Shown piece by piece: positions 7,884 to 16,166 of a stretch of 64,000 nt of DNA. The position numbers and the translations under genes were made by a program. Position 1 is the stretch's first letter. Every line of letters begins with the position of its first letter. Source of the stretch: Micromonospora echinofusca (GTDB lineage: Bacteria; Actinomycetota; Actinomycetes; Mycobacteriales; Micromonosporaceae); assembly GCF_900091445.1 (NCBI RefSeq), contig NZ_LT607733.1, positions 4,491,001 through 4,555,000 on the forward strand, written 5' to 3'. The notes below the pieces were generated by a model. It saw only the letters and a list, made by a program, of their open reading frames with translations. It was not told where the DNA came from and searched no databases.

Positions 7884-9940
7884 GTGGCGCCGGCCGGGCG
7901 GTGCTGGGTGTAGGCGACCGGTTGCAGTTTGACGGTCGGTCGTGGGCGGTCGGCGGCTTGCAGGGGGTGCGGGTACGCCTGGTCGATGACGCCGGTGATG
8001 CCCAGGTGCTGCTGTTGGCGCATGTGCTGGCGTCGCCGGGCTTCGAACTGTTGGAGGCCGGTCCATCGCCTGCCCGGCTGGATCCGGTCGGGTTGATCGA
8101 CGCGCTGCCGGCGACGGTGCTGGAGCGGGCCCGGCAGTGGGAGCGGCATGTCGTGGAGGTGCAGACCGGGTTGCCACCGGACGCGCCGGCAGGTGTCCGG
8201 CCGCGCGAGCCCTACGATCCGGCCCGGCACACTCTCGCGCAGCGGGAGGCGGTCAAGGCTGCCGAGTTGACCGAGGCGGGACAGCCGACCAGCGCGGTCA
8301 CGGTCAAGCGGATGCGGCTGCGCTACCGGTCTGAAGGGTTGTGGGGCCTGGTCGACCACCGGGCCACCCGCCCGGTGTCCTCCTACGGTCGGGTCGACGA
8401 CCGGGTGGTCGCGGCGGTCGAGGCTGTGATGGTGACCGAGACCGGGGAGTCGACCGGCACCCGGTCGCGGTTGCGGCACCGGGTGGAGCAGTTGCTGGCC
8501 GTCGAGCACGGGCCGGGTGTGGTGCCGATGCCGTCGACGGCGACGTTCTACCGCCTGGCCGCCGTGATGGACGCTGGCCGGCACACCTTCGGCGAGGCGA
8601 CCACCCGCCGCAGCCTGGCGAATCGGCCGGCGCGGCCGTTCACCCGCGCCGTCGCGGTCCGCCCGGGCGAGCTGGTGCAGGTCGACACGTCCCCGCTGGA
8701 CGTGATGGCGCTGCTGGACGACGGCGTGACCGGACGGGTGGAGCTGAGCGTCGTGCTGGACGTCGCGACTCGCTCGATCTGCGCGGCGGTGCTGCGTCCG
8801 CAGGGCACCAAGGCCGTCGACGCGGCACTGCTGCTGGCCAAGATGTTGGTCCCGGAGCCGATGCGGCCCGGCTGGGCGGACGCGCTGGCGATGGCCCGCT
8901 CGCGTATCCCCCACCGGCGGCTGCTGGACCTGGACGCACGGCTGGAGCACGCCGCCGCCCGGCCCGTCATCGTCCCGGAGACCATTATCACCGACCGAGG
9001 CGCGGTGTTCGTCTCCGAGACGTTCGTGCGGGCCTGCGCCCGGCTCGGGATCTCCGTCGAGCCGGCCCGGCCGGGCACCCCGACCGACAAGGGCCACGTC
9101 GAGCGGACGTTCGGCTCGATCCGCACCCTGTTCTGCCAGCACGTTGCCGGCTACGTCGGGCCGAACGTCACTCGTCGGGGCACGGCGGCTGCCACGGAGG
9201 CGGTGTGGTCACTTCCCCAGCTTCAGGAGTTGCTCGACGAGTGGATCGTCGCGGGGTGGCAGCCCCGCCCGCACGAGGGACTACGTGACCCGGATGCTGG
9301 TGGCCGGGTGCTGTCGCCCAACGAGATGTTCGCTGCCGCGATCGCGGCGGCCGGGTACGTCACCCTGCCGCTGACCGGCACCGACTACCTGGAGCTGCTG
9401 CCGGTCGAGTGGCGCACCATCGGCGATCACGGCATCCAGATCGACTACCGCCACTACCACAGTCCTGACCTGGGCCGTTACCGCCACGGGTCCTCCGGTG
9501 TGGTCGGCAAGGGCAAGCAGTGGGAGGTCCACTACGACCCCTACGACCTGTCGCACGTCTTCGTCCGGGACCACCAGTGCGGCGGCTGGATCACGGCCAC
9601 CTGGACCCACCTGCCGATGGTCGGGCAGCCGTTCGCCGACTTCACCTGGCGGGCCGCCCGGCAGATTGTCGCCGCCCGCGGCGGCGACGACACCGACGAG
9701 ACCGCCGTTGCCCGCGCCCTGGACGACCTCCTCACCCGGGCCGGTGCCGGCCCCGGCGGCGATGCCCGCCATCAGCGGGTGGCCGCCCGGACCCGCGCTG
9801 CGGCCCGGCCGATCCCGTCCACTCCGCCGGCCGACCCGGAAGAACCCGCCGACGCCGAAGAGGAGGGCCAGGACCTGCCGCTGGCGAAGGTGATCCCGTT
9901 CGGGGTGTTCGAGCCTGGCGACGAGCGGCGCTACCGGTGA
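7880..9940 (+). CDS. tnsB: TnsB/TniA-type DDE transposase
   Basis: 686 residues from the GTG at 7880 overlapping the tnsA stop; the frame is open to 7808 but only as a shadow of tnsA. An N-terminal DNA-binding region with a helix-turn-helix (about residues 100-200) precedes the RNase-H-like core: Asp in VQVDTSPLD, Asp in IITDRGAVF and Glu in DKGHVERTFGS. A C-terminal Mu-transposase beta-barrel-like part follows. TnsB binds the end repeats and joins the 3' ends to target DNA with 5-bp spacing, matching the observed duplication. Coupled by GTGA to tniB. Confidence 0.92.
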   Translation: MSGAGRAVLGVGDRLQFDGRSWAVGGLQGVRVRLVDDAGDAQVLLLAHVLASPGFELLEAGPSPARLDPVGLIDALPATVLERARQWERHVVEVQTGLPPDAPAGVRPREPYDPARHTLAQREAVKAAELTEAGQPTSAVTVKRMRLRYRSEGLWGLVDHRATRPVSSYGRVDDRVVAAVEAVMVTETGESTGTRSRLRHRVEQLLAVEHGPGVVPMPSTATFYRLAAVMDAGRHTFGEATTRRSLANRPARPFTRAVAVRPGELVQVDTSPLDVMALLDDGVTGRVELSVVLDVATRSICAAVLRPQGTKAVDAALLLAKMLVPEPMRPGWADALAMARSRIPHRRLLDLDARLEHAAARPVIVPETIITDRGAVFVSETFVRACARLGISVEPARPGTPTDKGHVERTFGSIRTLFCQHVAGYVGPNVTRRGTAAATEAVWSLPQLQELLDEWIVAGWQPRPHEGLRDPDAGGRVLSPNEMFAAAIAAAGYVTLPLTGTDYLELLPVEWRTIGDHGIQIDYRHYHSPDLGRYRHGSSGVVGKGKQWEVHYDPYDLSHVFVRDHQCGGWITATWTHLPMVGQPFADFTWRAARQIVAARGGDDTDETAVARALDDLLTRAGAGPGGDARHQRVAARTRAAARPIPSTPPADPEEPADAEEEGQDLPLAKVIPFGVFEPGDERRYR

Positions 9941-11025
9941 CCCGCACCCCGGCGGAAGATCTCGTCGACCCGCCTGCCCACGAACCGCCCACCACGAAGG
10001 AAGGCTGGGCGGCGTTCATCGAGCAGCAGCCCTCCCGGATAGAGGTTCTGGCGACCGCCCGGCTGGCCGCGCTCACCCCGGCCGAGCGGGACACCTACGA
10101 CGATGCGCGGATCGCCCACCACGCCCGGCTCATCATCGTGGCAACCCCAACCGTCGACCAGATCGTCAACACCGGCCGGCGGCTCGTGCTGCTCAACCGC
10201 GGCACCGACACCGCGCGGCGGGGCCTGGTCGTCACCGGCGACTCCGGAACCGGCAAGAGCACCGCGATCAAGCAGCTCGGCAAGCACCACGAACTGCTGG
10301 CCCGGCGTCGACGCACCGCGCCCGGCCCGTTCCTGCCAGTCGTCTACGTCACCGTCCCGCCAGCGGCCACTCCGAAGGTCCTCGCCGCTGAGTTCGCCCG
10401 GTTCCTCGGCCTGCCGCTACCCCGCAATCTCAACCAGGTCAACATCACCAACGCCGTCTGCGACGTGCTCTCCCAGCTCGGCACCGACCTCGTGCTCGTC
10501 GACGAGATACACAACCTCAACCTGGCCACCAGAGTCGGCGCGGAAGCCTCCGACCAGCTCAAATACCTGGCCGAGCGGCTCCCTGCCACGTTCGTCTACG
10601 CTGGCATCGACGTCGAGCGCGCCGGCCTGTTCTCCGGCGTCCGTGGCCGGCAGATCGCCGGCCGTTTCGCCTCGATCACCACTACGGCGTTCGCGTACGG
10701 CACCCGCACCCAGCGCGAGCAGTGGGCCGCCCTGGTCAGCGCTCTCGAACACGCGCTACGCCTGCACCAGCACCGCACCGGTTCGCTGTTGCGTCTCTCC
10801 GGCTACCTGCACGAACGCACCAGCGGCATGATCGGCAGCTTGTCCCACCTGATCCGCGACGCCGCGATCGAGGCCATCTTCGACGGCACCGAACGCATCA
10901 CCAAGACCGCCCTGGACCGGGTCGTCCTCGACCACGCCGCCGAACATCCCCGGCCGGGCGCCGCCGCATCACCGGCTCGGCCACGCCGGATGCCCGCACA
11001 CACCGCCAGCAGCGGAGCCGCCTGA
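9937..11025 (+). CDS. tniB: TniB/TnsC-type AAA+ ATPase, transposition regulator
   Basis: 362 residues starting at the GTG that overlaps the tnsB stop. Walker A GDSGTGKST lies at about residue 102, Walker B VLVDEIHNL at about 190, and a sensor region with YAGIDVERAGLF follows, the pattern of TniB/TnsC ATPases. These assemble on target DNA, receive the target signal from TniQ and activate the TnsB transposase. It sits between tnsB and tniQ exactly as in Tn5053/Tn7-like elements. The long open frame upstream is antisense or off-frame to tnsB. Confidence 0.92.
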   Translation: MTRTPAEDLVDPPAHEPPTTKEGWAAFIEQQPSRIEVLATARLAALTPAERDTYDDARIAHHARLIIVATPTVDQIVNTGRRLVLLNRGTDTARRGLVVTGDSGTGKSTAIKQLGKHHELLARRRRTAPGPFLPVVYVTVPPAATPKVLAAEFARFLGLPLPRNLNQVNITNAVCDVLSQLGTDLVLVDEIHNLNLATRVGAEASDQLKYLAERLPATFVYAGIDVERAGLFSGVRGRQIAGRFASITTTAFAYGTRTQREQWAALVSALEHALRLHQHRTGSLLRLSGYLHERTSGMIGSLSHLIRDAAIEAIFDGTERITKTALDRVVLDHAAEHPRPGAAASPARPRRMPAHTASSGAA

Positions 11026-11027
11026 CC

Positions 11028-12059
11028 ATGCCCGACCCGCGCGACCCCTACTGGCAACGCCGCCTGCGCCCGTTACCGATCCCAGTCCGGCCGATGCCGC
11101 GCGAACTCATGATCTCCTACCTGCGACGGCTCGCCAACGCCAACCGCGTCGACCGCCCCCTGCTGATCCGCCACATCGCCACCGACCACGCCCACCACAT
11201 CGGCCCGCTCCACACACATGACCTCGCGCTCAACCGGCCGGCGCTCGCGCGACTGGCCATCCTCAGCGGCTACCCCGAAGCCGTCCTACTGGCAGCCATC
11301 TCCACCCGCACCCTCAAGACACCTGGGCCGGAGCCGCTGCGCGACTGGATACCGCTGGGCGGCACCGGCCCCACTTTGCTACGCCCCTGCTCCCACTGCA
11401 CGGCCCGCCATGGGATCCGCGTCCCGGCCATCATCCAGCTCGAACCGGGCCCGCCACCCATCTGCATCCGACACCGCCGCACGTTGGTGCCCTACCACTA
11501 TCGATCCGACCGCGGCAACGAACAGCCCCTCGGGGCAGCACCCGAGATCGTCACCGCCGCGCACCGCTACAAGATCCTTCGCCGCCGCCATCGAAACACC
11601 ATCGGCGAGGCGTTCGCCGCAGCCGCCAACATCACCCGCCTCTGGGGGCGAGGCCGGGTCGGTCACTACAGAGACAAGTCGGAGCAGATCAACGCCCGCT
11701 GGAACGCCCGAACCGAGCACCTCCCACACGTTCCCGACACCGTCATCCGCTACCCGGAGACCATCGCGCTCACCAGCCTGTTCGCCTCGGCCCCCACGCT
11801 GATGCTCACCCCAACCGAGGACCGCGAAGCCCCCTCCACCATGCAGTTCCTGCTCGCCGTCGCTCGATGCCTTGATCATCCAGCGCCCGAACAGCTACTC
11901 CGCCCCGCCCATCCGCTGTTCCGCTGGGCTGGCGGCTGGGGCATGCCCACCTGGTTCTGGCGCAACATCCAGGAGCCAGACCGGACGATCTACCGAACCC
12001 TGGCCCAAGGCTCAACCCAACTCAACCCCCGGCCGGCAAGAAGAGATCAAATCCAGTGA
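11028..12059 (+). CDS. tniQ: TniQ family target-selection protein
   Basis: 343 residues. The N-terminal IPVRPMPRELMISYLRRLAN is the TniQ opening, in which the protein interacts with target-site machinery. A Cys/His knuckle (CSHC at about residue 124, CIRH at about 150) fits the zinc finger of the family, and an Arg-rich helical part follows. TniQ/TnsD proteins recruit the transposase to specific targets; whether this one recognises a defined attachment site is unknown. Starts 2 bp after the tniB stop. Its last codons overlap a TnsB-type end repeat (12043-12063). Confidence 0.88.
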   Translation: MPDPRDPYWQRRLRPLPIPVRPMPRELMISYLRRLANANRVDRPLLIRHIATDHAHHIGPLHTHDLALNRPALARLAILSGYPEAVLLAAISTRTLKTPGPEPLRDWIPLGGTGPTLLRPCSHCTARHGIRVPAIIQLEPGPPPICIRHRRTLVPYHYRSDRGNEQPLGAAPEIVTAAHRYKILRRRHRNTIGEAFAAAANITRLWGRGRVGHYRDKSEQINARWNARTEHLPHVPDTVIRYPETIALTSLFASAPTLMLTPTEDREAPSTMQFLLAVARCLDHPAPEQLLRPAHPLFRWAGGWGMPTWFWRNIQEPDRTIYRTLAQGSTQLNPRPARRDQIQ

Positions 12060-12141
12060 GAAGGCGACGGCCTGAGGCTTCTCACCGAAACTGACCCGCT
12101 GCTGGTCGGCTGGTCGCCCCTGGATCACCTTTGCTGAGAAC
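12043..12141 (-). repeat. Right-end array of TnsB-type binding sites
   Basis: Three sites related to the left-end motif: complement of 12121-12141 (overlapping the inverted repeat), complement of 12043-12063 (matching 15 of 21 positions of the second left copy, within the tniQ 3' end) and, in the opposite orientation, 12078-12098 on the plus strand. The unequal number and orientation between ends resembles the left/right asymmetry of Tn7 ends. Confidence 0.7.
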
Positions 12142-12146
12142 CCACA
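12133..12146 (-). repeat. Right terminal inverted repeat
   Basis: The complement reads TGTGGGTTCTCAGC, identical to the left end. It is followed by GTCGG (12147-12151), the second copy of the target duplication. Confidence 0.92.
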
Positions 12147-12576
12147 GTCGGTCAAGCAGGTACAGATCACCTTCGACTGCGCGGAACCCGAGCGCGTCGC
12201 CCGCTTCTGGTGCGAGCTGTTGGACTACGTCGTACCGCCGGCACCCGAGGGGTACGCCACCTGGGACGATTTCGATCGCGCGCTGCCGCCCGAGCGACAG
12301 GGTTCGGCGTTCGCATGCGTCGACCCCTCAGGCGTGGGCCCGCGACTGTTCTTCCAGCGCGTCCCCGAGGGCAAGGTCGCCAAGAACCGGCTGCATCTCG
12401 ACGTACGCGTCGGCACCGGGCTCGTGGGCGAGGAGCGCCTGGCCGCACTTGAGGCCGAATGCGCGCGGCTGGTCGCGCTCGGCGCGGTACGCGTGCGACT
12501 GCTGCGCGCCGACGGCTACAACGAGTCCTGCCTCGTGATGCAGGACATCGAGGGCAACGAGTTCTGTCTCGACTGA
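12147..12576 (+). pseudogene. VOC-family (glyoxalase-like) protein, 3' part of interrupted gene
   Basis: The coding frame continues from the target duplication: VKQVQITFDCAEPERVARFW, then DPSGVGPRLFFQRVPEGK, KNRLHLDVRV and QDIEGNEFCLD at the end, a complete VOC fold of two beta-alpha-beta-beta-beta modules. With the 10 bases at 2444-2453 the original protein is 144 residues. The gene now lacks its start and promoter; an internal GTG/ATG start would lose the first strand. Function of the subgroup unknown; many are small-molecule-binding or resistance proteins. Confidence 0.82.
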
Positions 12577-12593
12577 GTGGCCGCTGACGCCTC

Positions 12594-13238
12594 TCAGCCG
12601 AGCAGGTACGCGGTCAGCCGGTCGGCGAGCCCCTCCGGATGGCTGAGCGCCACCGAGTGCCCCCCGTCGATCTCGTCCGGGACGACGCCGAGCCGCTCGG
12701 CGGCCACCCGGCGCTGGAAGTCCGCCAGGAAGAACTGGTCGTCGCGGGCGATGAGCACCTTCGTCGGCACGGCCGGCCAGGCGTCCAGAGGCCACGGCTC
12801 GTTCCACTCCACGCTGACCTGCGCCCGGCTGTGCGCCGCGGCCTCCGCGACGACCTCGGTCGGCAGGCCGTTGTAGAACTGCTCCTCCTCGCTCAGCCCC
12901 TCCGCGACCCGGTGACCGGTGTCGTCCCACCAGTCCCCGGGCCTCTCACCGGGCTTGGGCACCATCGGCGCGAGCAGGACGATCAGCCGCACCGGCAGCC
13001 TGTCGGCGACCAGCGGCGCGGTGAACGCCCCGTACGAGTGCCCGACGACCACGAGATCGCCCCGGTCGCCGATCGCGTCGACGACCGCTTCGCAGAAGTC
13101 GGCGAACCCCGCCGAGACGTCCTCGATCGGCAACTCCGGCACCACCACGTCGTGGCCACGACGGATCAGCTCAGGGGCCAGGAGATGCCAGTCCCAGGCG
13201 CTGCCCCCGCCGCCGTGGATCAGAACGAAAGTCGCCAC
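12594..13238 (-). CDS. Alpha/beta hydrolase
   Basis: 214 residues from the GTG at 13238. It opens with TFVLIHGGGGSAWDW (oxyanion region), has the nucleophile elbow VVVGHSYGAFTA (Ser), an acid in LIARDDQFF and His in DGGHSVALSHPE, so the catalytic triad is complete. It resembles the salicylate-esterase / haloalkane-like small esterases of soil actinobacteria. Substrate unknown. It is convergent with the interrupted VOC gene, separated by 17 bp. The longer open frame to 13325 is low-complexity and not chosen. Confidence 0.8.
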   Translation of the reverse strand: MATFVLIHGGGGSAWDWHLLAPELIRRGHDVVVPELPIEDVSAGFADFCEAVVDAIGDRGDLVVVGHSYGAFTAPLVADRLPVRLIVLLAPMVPKPGERPGDWWDDTGHRVAEGLSEEEQFYNGLPTEVVAEAAAHSRAQVSVEWNEPWPLDAWPAVPTKVLIARDDQFFLADFQRRVAAERLGVVPDEIDGGHSVALSHPEGLADRLTAYLLG

Positions 13239-13278
13239 GCACCGAAGCCTCACACACGGGTACGACAGCAAGCCGGAC

Positions 13279-13432
13279 ACCCGGCCCGCCACGCCAGGCC
13301 TGCCGCCGCCGCCCCGGCTCGCCAAACCAGGCCAGGCCAGCCGCCGCCGACCCGGCTCGCCACGCCAGGCCTGCCGCCGACGACCCGACCCGGCACACCA
13401 GGCCTGCTGCCGCCGAACCGACTCGGCAGGAT
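13279..13432. repeat. Degenerate tandem repeats of about 33-38 bp
   Basis: Four imperfect units built around CGCCACGCCAGGCCTGCCGC occur back to back between the hydrolase start and the pectate lyase promoter. Variants change single bases and spacer length. No gene is visible in this 440-bp gap; the repeats probably arose by slippage. Confidence 0.6.
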
Positions 13433-13543
13433 GGCCGCCGCGCCGTCAGCGCCTGGCGCCCCGGTCGCGGGGGCGGTCGGCGTCATGGTGGTGCGCGCGT
13501 CGCCGGCTGCAACAAACCTGCATGTCTCCGCTCTTGCCTCACC

Positions 13544-13557
13544 GGCAAGCGCTTTCC
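13544..13557. promoter_or_regulatory. Candidate LacI-type operator upstream of pectate lyase
   Basis: GGCAAGCGCTTTCC has the AAGCGCTT palindrome core found upstream of many polysaccharide-degradation genes in actinobacteria and bound by LacI-family regulators. It lies about 125 bp before the lyase start. The regulator is not identifiable here. Confidence 0.4.
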
Positions 13558-13681
13558 TAGCCTGTGTTTCATCGATGTTTCCGATTCTCGACCGGGCCGA
13601 GGGTGCGGACACGAAGCCACCTGCGGTGCCGGGCGGCAAGGCAGCGCCCCGCGCCGTGCCTACTCCTGAGGAGTCCCAACA

Positions 13682-15358
13682 GTGAGAACCGCAGTGCGAC
13701 ACAAGCTTCTCGCCGGCGGCACCGCCTTGGCCGCCGCAGCCGCGGTCGCCGCGGCGCTACCGATGGCCCAGGCGTCGGGTGCGTCCGGCGGCCCCAGTCC
13801 CGCATCGGTCAGCGCCAACGCGACCAACCTCAGCCTCGGGGGCGACTCCGACGGCTCCAGCAAGGCCAGCGGCACCAGCTACGGCAACGTACGCGACGGC
13901 GACATGAGCACCTACTGGTCACCGGCAGGCTCGACCGGCCGCATCTCGATCAAGTGGGATTCCGCCACCACGGTGGCCTCGATCAACATCCGGGAGGCGG
14001 CCGGCGCCGTCGGGGCCATCGGCTCCTGGCGGGTCGTCAACAACGACACCGGCACCACCCTGGCCAGCGGCGCCGGGGCGGGGGCCATCAGCTTCGCCGC
14101 CACCTCGCTTCGCAAGATCAACTTCGAGATCACCAGCTCGACCGGCACCCCGAGGGTCGCCGAGTTCGAAACGTACGCCTCGGGTACGACGACCCCGCCG
14201 CCGACGACCGGGCCGACCACGCCCCCGCCGACCACGCCCCCACCCACCACACCGCCGCCGACCACGCCCCCGCCGTCGAGCAGCACGCTGTACGTGGCAC
14301 CCACCGGCACCGACAGCGCGGCCGGCACCGAGGCGAACCCGACGACGCTCACCTCCGCGATCACCCGGATCACCGCCGGCGGCACGATCTACCTACGCGG
14401 CGGCACCTACCGCTACTCGCAGACCATCACCATCGGCCAGGGCAACAACGGCACGTCGAGCGCGCGCAAGAACATCTTCGCCTACCCGGGCGAGACCCCG
14501 ATCCTGAACTTCTCGGCCCAGAGTGAGGACCCGGCCAACCGTGGCCTCGCGGTGGGCGGATCGTACTGGCACATCCGCGGCATCATCGTCGAGCGGGCCG
14601 GGGACAACGGCATCCTGCTCGCTGGAAACAACAACATCATCGAGCGTACGGTGACCCGCCACAACCGGGACTCGGGGCTCCAGCTCTCGCGGCTGGTGGC
14701 CAACGCGCCCCGCGACCAGTGGCCCGCCAACAACCTCGTGGTGAGCACCGTGTCGCACGACAACGTCGACTCCGACGGTGAGGACGCCGACGGTTTCGCC
14801 CCGAAGCTCACCGTGGGCCCGGGCAACGTCTTCCGCTACACCGTGGCCCACAACAACATCGACGACGGCTACGACCTCTACACGAAGAGCGACACCGGGG
14901 CCATCGGCGCGGTGACCATCGAGTCCTCTCTCGCCTACAACAACGGCACCCTCAGCAACGGCGGCCAAGCCGGGGCCGGCGACCGCAACGGCTACAAGCT
15001 CGGTGGCGAGGACATCGGGGTGAACCACATCGTCCGGGGCAACATCGCCTACGACAACGGCAAGCACGGGTTCACCTACAACCGCAACCTGGGCACCATG
15101 CAGGTGTCGAACAACGCCAGCATCGGCAACACCGAACGCAACTTCACCTTCGACGGTGGCTCCTCGGTGTTCCGGAACAACACCTCGTGCGACGGCGGCT
15201 CGAACGACAAGATCGTCGGCAACTCCGACAGCTCGAACCAGTTCTGGTCCGGCACCAACGGATCCCGGTGCTCCCAGTACTCCGGCGCCCTGGGCTGGTC
15301 CTTCGCGTCCGACGGCCGCCTCGTCGTGACCTTCGGCGGCAGGGTGGTCACCCCGTAA
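13682..15358 (+). CDS. Secreted pectate lyase, PL9 family, with N-terminal beta-sandwich
   Basis: 558 residues. The signal peptide covers about residues 1-32 (VAAALPMAQAS). Residues about 40-165 form a discoidin/CBM-like module (GDMSTYWSP), followed by a TPPPTT linker to about 200. The parallel-beta-helix lyase domain follows with YVAPTGTDSAAGT, many Asn-rich turns, and the PL9 calcium-site motifs DSDGEDADGFAPKL and NIDDGYDLYTKS. PL9 enzymes cleave polygalacturonate by calcium-dependent beta-elimination outside the cell. The start is ATG/GTG at 13682 after GAGGAG. A strong terminator follows directly. Confidence 0.88.
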   Translation: MRTAVRHKLLAGGTALAAAAAVAAALPMAQASGASGGPSPASVSANATNLSLGGDSDGSSKASGTSYGNVRDGDMSTYWSPAGSTGRISIKWDSATTVASINIREAAGAVGAIGSWRVVNNDTGTTLASGAGAGAISFAATSLRKINFEITSSTGTPRVAEFETYASGTTTPPPTTGPTTPPPTTPPPTTPPPTTPPPSSSTLYVAPTGTDSAAGTEANPTTLTSAITRITAGGTIYLRGGTYRYSQTITIGQGNNGTSSARKNIFAYPGETPILNFSAQSEDPANRGLAVGGSYWHIRGIIVERAGDNGILLAGNNNIIERTVTRHNRDSGLQLSRLVANAPRDQWPANNLVVSTVSHDNVDSDGEDADGFAPKLTVGPGNVFRYTVAHNNIDDGYDLYTKSDTGAIGAVTIESSLAYNNGTLSNGGQAGAGDRNGYKLGGEDIGVNHIVRGNIAYDNGKHGFTYNRNLGTMQVSNNASIGNTERNFTFDGGSSVFRNNTSCDGGSNDKIVGNSDSSNQFWSGTNGSRCSQYSGALGWSFASDGRLVVTFGGRVVTP

Positions 15359-15360
15359 CG

Positions 15361-15408
15361 AGCAGGACGACGTCGGCGTCACCACAGCGGTGACGCCGAC
15401 GTCCTGCT
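15361..15408 (+). terminator. Terminator of the pectate lyase gene
   Basis: Long stem: 15371-15383 pairs perfectly with 15389-15401 over a 5-nt loop, and AGCAGGAC (15361-15368) pairs with the following GTCCTGCT. It begins two bases after the stop codon. Confidence 0.8.
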
Positions 15409-15566
15409 GCCGCGCCGGCCGAGGCGACAGGAACGACGGCTGGTCACCGGCACAAGGAATGGCGATCGTCCGCTCCGGTTCACCCGATCGGTGCCGCCAC
15501 ACAGACGCCGCTGGCCGGCACCCCGGGTGGGGTACCGGCCAGCGGCAGTCGTTCACACTGCTCAGG

Positions 15567-16166
15567 TCAGCTGTTCCAGTGCTCGGCGACCAGGTCGGCG
15601 GCCTGCTGCTCCCACTGGGCGTAGTGGTCCGGGTACGCCGACACCTGCACCGTCTGCGCGGCCTTCGTCAGGGGCATGTCCTGCCACCCGTCGACCTGCT
15701 TCAGACCCTTCAGGAACGCCGTCGTCGAGTACTCCGGGTCGGTGATCTGCTCCACCGTGCCCCAACCACTGGACGGACGCTGCTGGAACAGGCCCTGCGA
15801 ATCATGGTCGTTGCGGTCACCCAGGTGACCCAGGTTCTCCAACTTCGACTCCTGCAACGCCGTCGCGATCGACACCACCGCGGCCCGCTCGTCCATGCCG
15901 GCCTTCTTCGTCGCCGCGATGATCGCCTTCACGTTGCCGACCTGCTCATCGGACAGGTCGATACGCGACTGGGTGCCCTGCAAACCATGCGGCACCAGCT
16001 TGCCCATGTCGGGCTTGTCGGCCTGCACCGCGGCGACGGCGACAGCCGTCGTGTCCACGCTCGGGGCGCTGGTGTGGGCGGTGTCGGTCATCGGACCGGC
16101 GGCCACACCACCGGCGAACGCGAGACCGGCGATACCGAGAACGCTGTTACGAATGATCGTGTTCAT
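15567..16166 (-). CDS. Secreted lysozyme-like / transglycosylase-like protein
   Basis: 199 residues from the ATG at 16166 (preceded by GGAG), the only start giving an export signal (IIRNSVLGIAGLAFAGGVAA). The mature part has AAVVSIATALQESKLENLGH, NDHDSQGLFQQRPSSGWG and DPEYSTTAFLKGL, the lysozyme-fold pattern with a likely catalytic Glu in LQESKL. Similar domains occur in actinobacterial wall enzymes and resuscitation-type factors, often misnamed heavy-metal transporters. It probably cleaves or remodels peptidoglycan outside the membrane. It has an unusually long upstream region rich in hairpins. Confidence 0.72.
   Translation of the reverse strand: MNTIIRNSVLGIAGLAFAGGVAAGPMTDTAHTSAPSVDTTAVAVAAVQADKPDMGKLVPHGLQGTQSRIDLSDEQVGNVKAIIAATKKAGMDERAAVVSIATALQESKLENLGHLGDRNDHDSQGLFQQRPSSGWGTVEQITDPEYSTTAFLKGLKQVDGWQDMPLTKAAQTVQVSAYPDHYAQWEQQAADLVAEHWNS

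Larger units (their letters stand above)
2454..12146 (+). mobile_element. Tn7-like transposon (tnsA'-tnsB-tniB-tniQ) with peptide/ABC-exporter cargo
   Basis: The element is bounded by 14-bp perfect inverted repeats TGTGGGTTCTCAGC (2454-2467 and complement of 12133-12146), starting with TGT as Tn7-family ends do, and flanked by identical 5-bp GTCGG copies (2449-2453, 12147-12151). Multiple copies of a ~21-bp motif lie inside each end, as expected for TnsB sites. At the right end lie tnsA (truncated), tnsB, tniB/tnsC and tniQ in one operon; at the left end a peptide-ABC exporter cargo. The cargo is visibly less G+C-rich than the flanking chromosome, consistent with transfer. Confidence 0.92.

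Noticed and set aside
7250..9142. 630-codon minus-strand frame overlapping IS256 and tnsB
   Set aside because: It is off-frame to the IS256 transposase and antisense to tnsA/tnsB; its composition is Arg/Gly/Gln-rich without family motifs.
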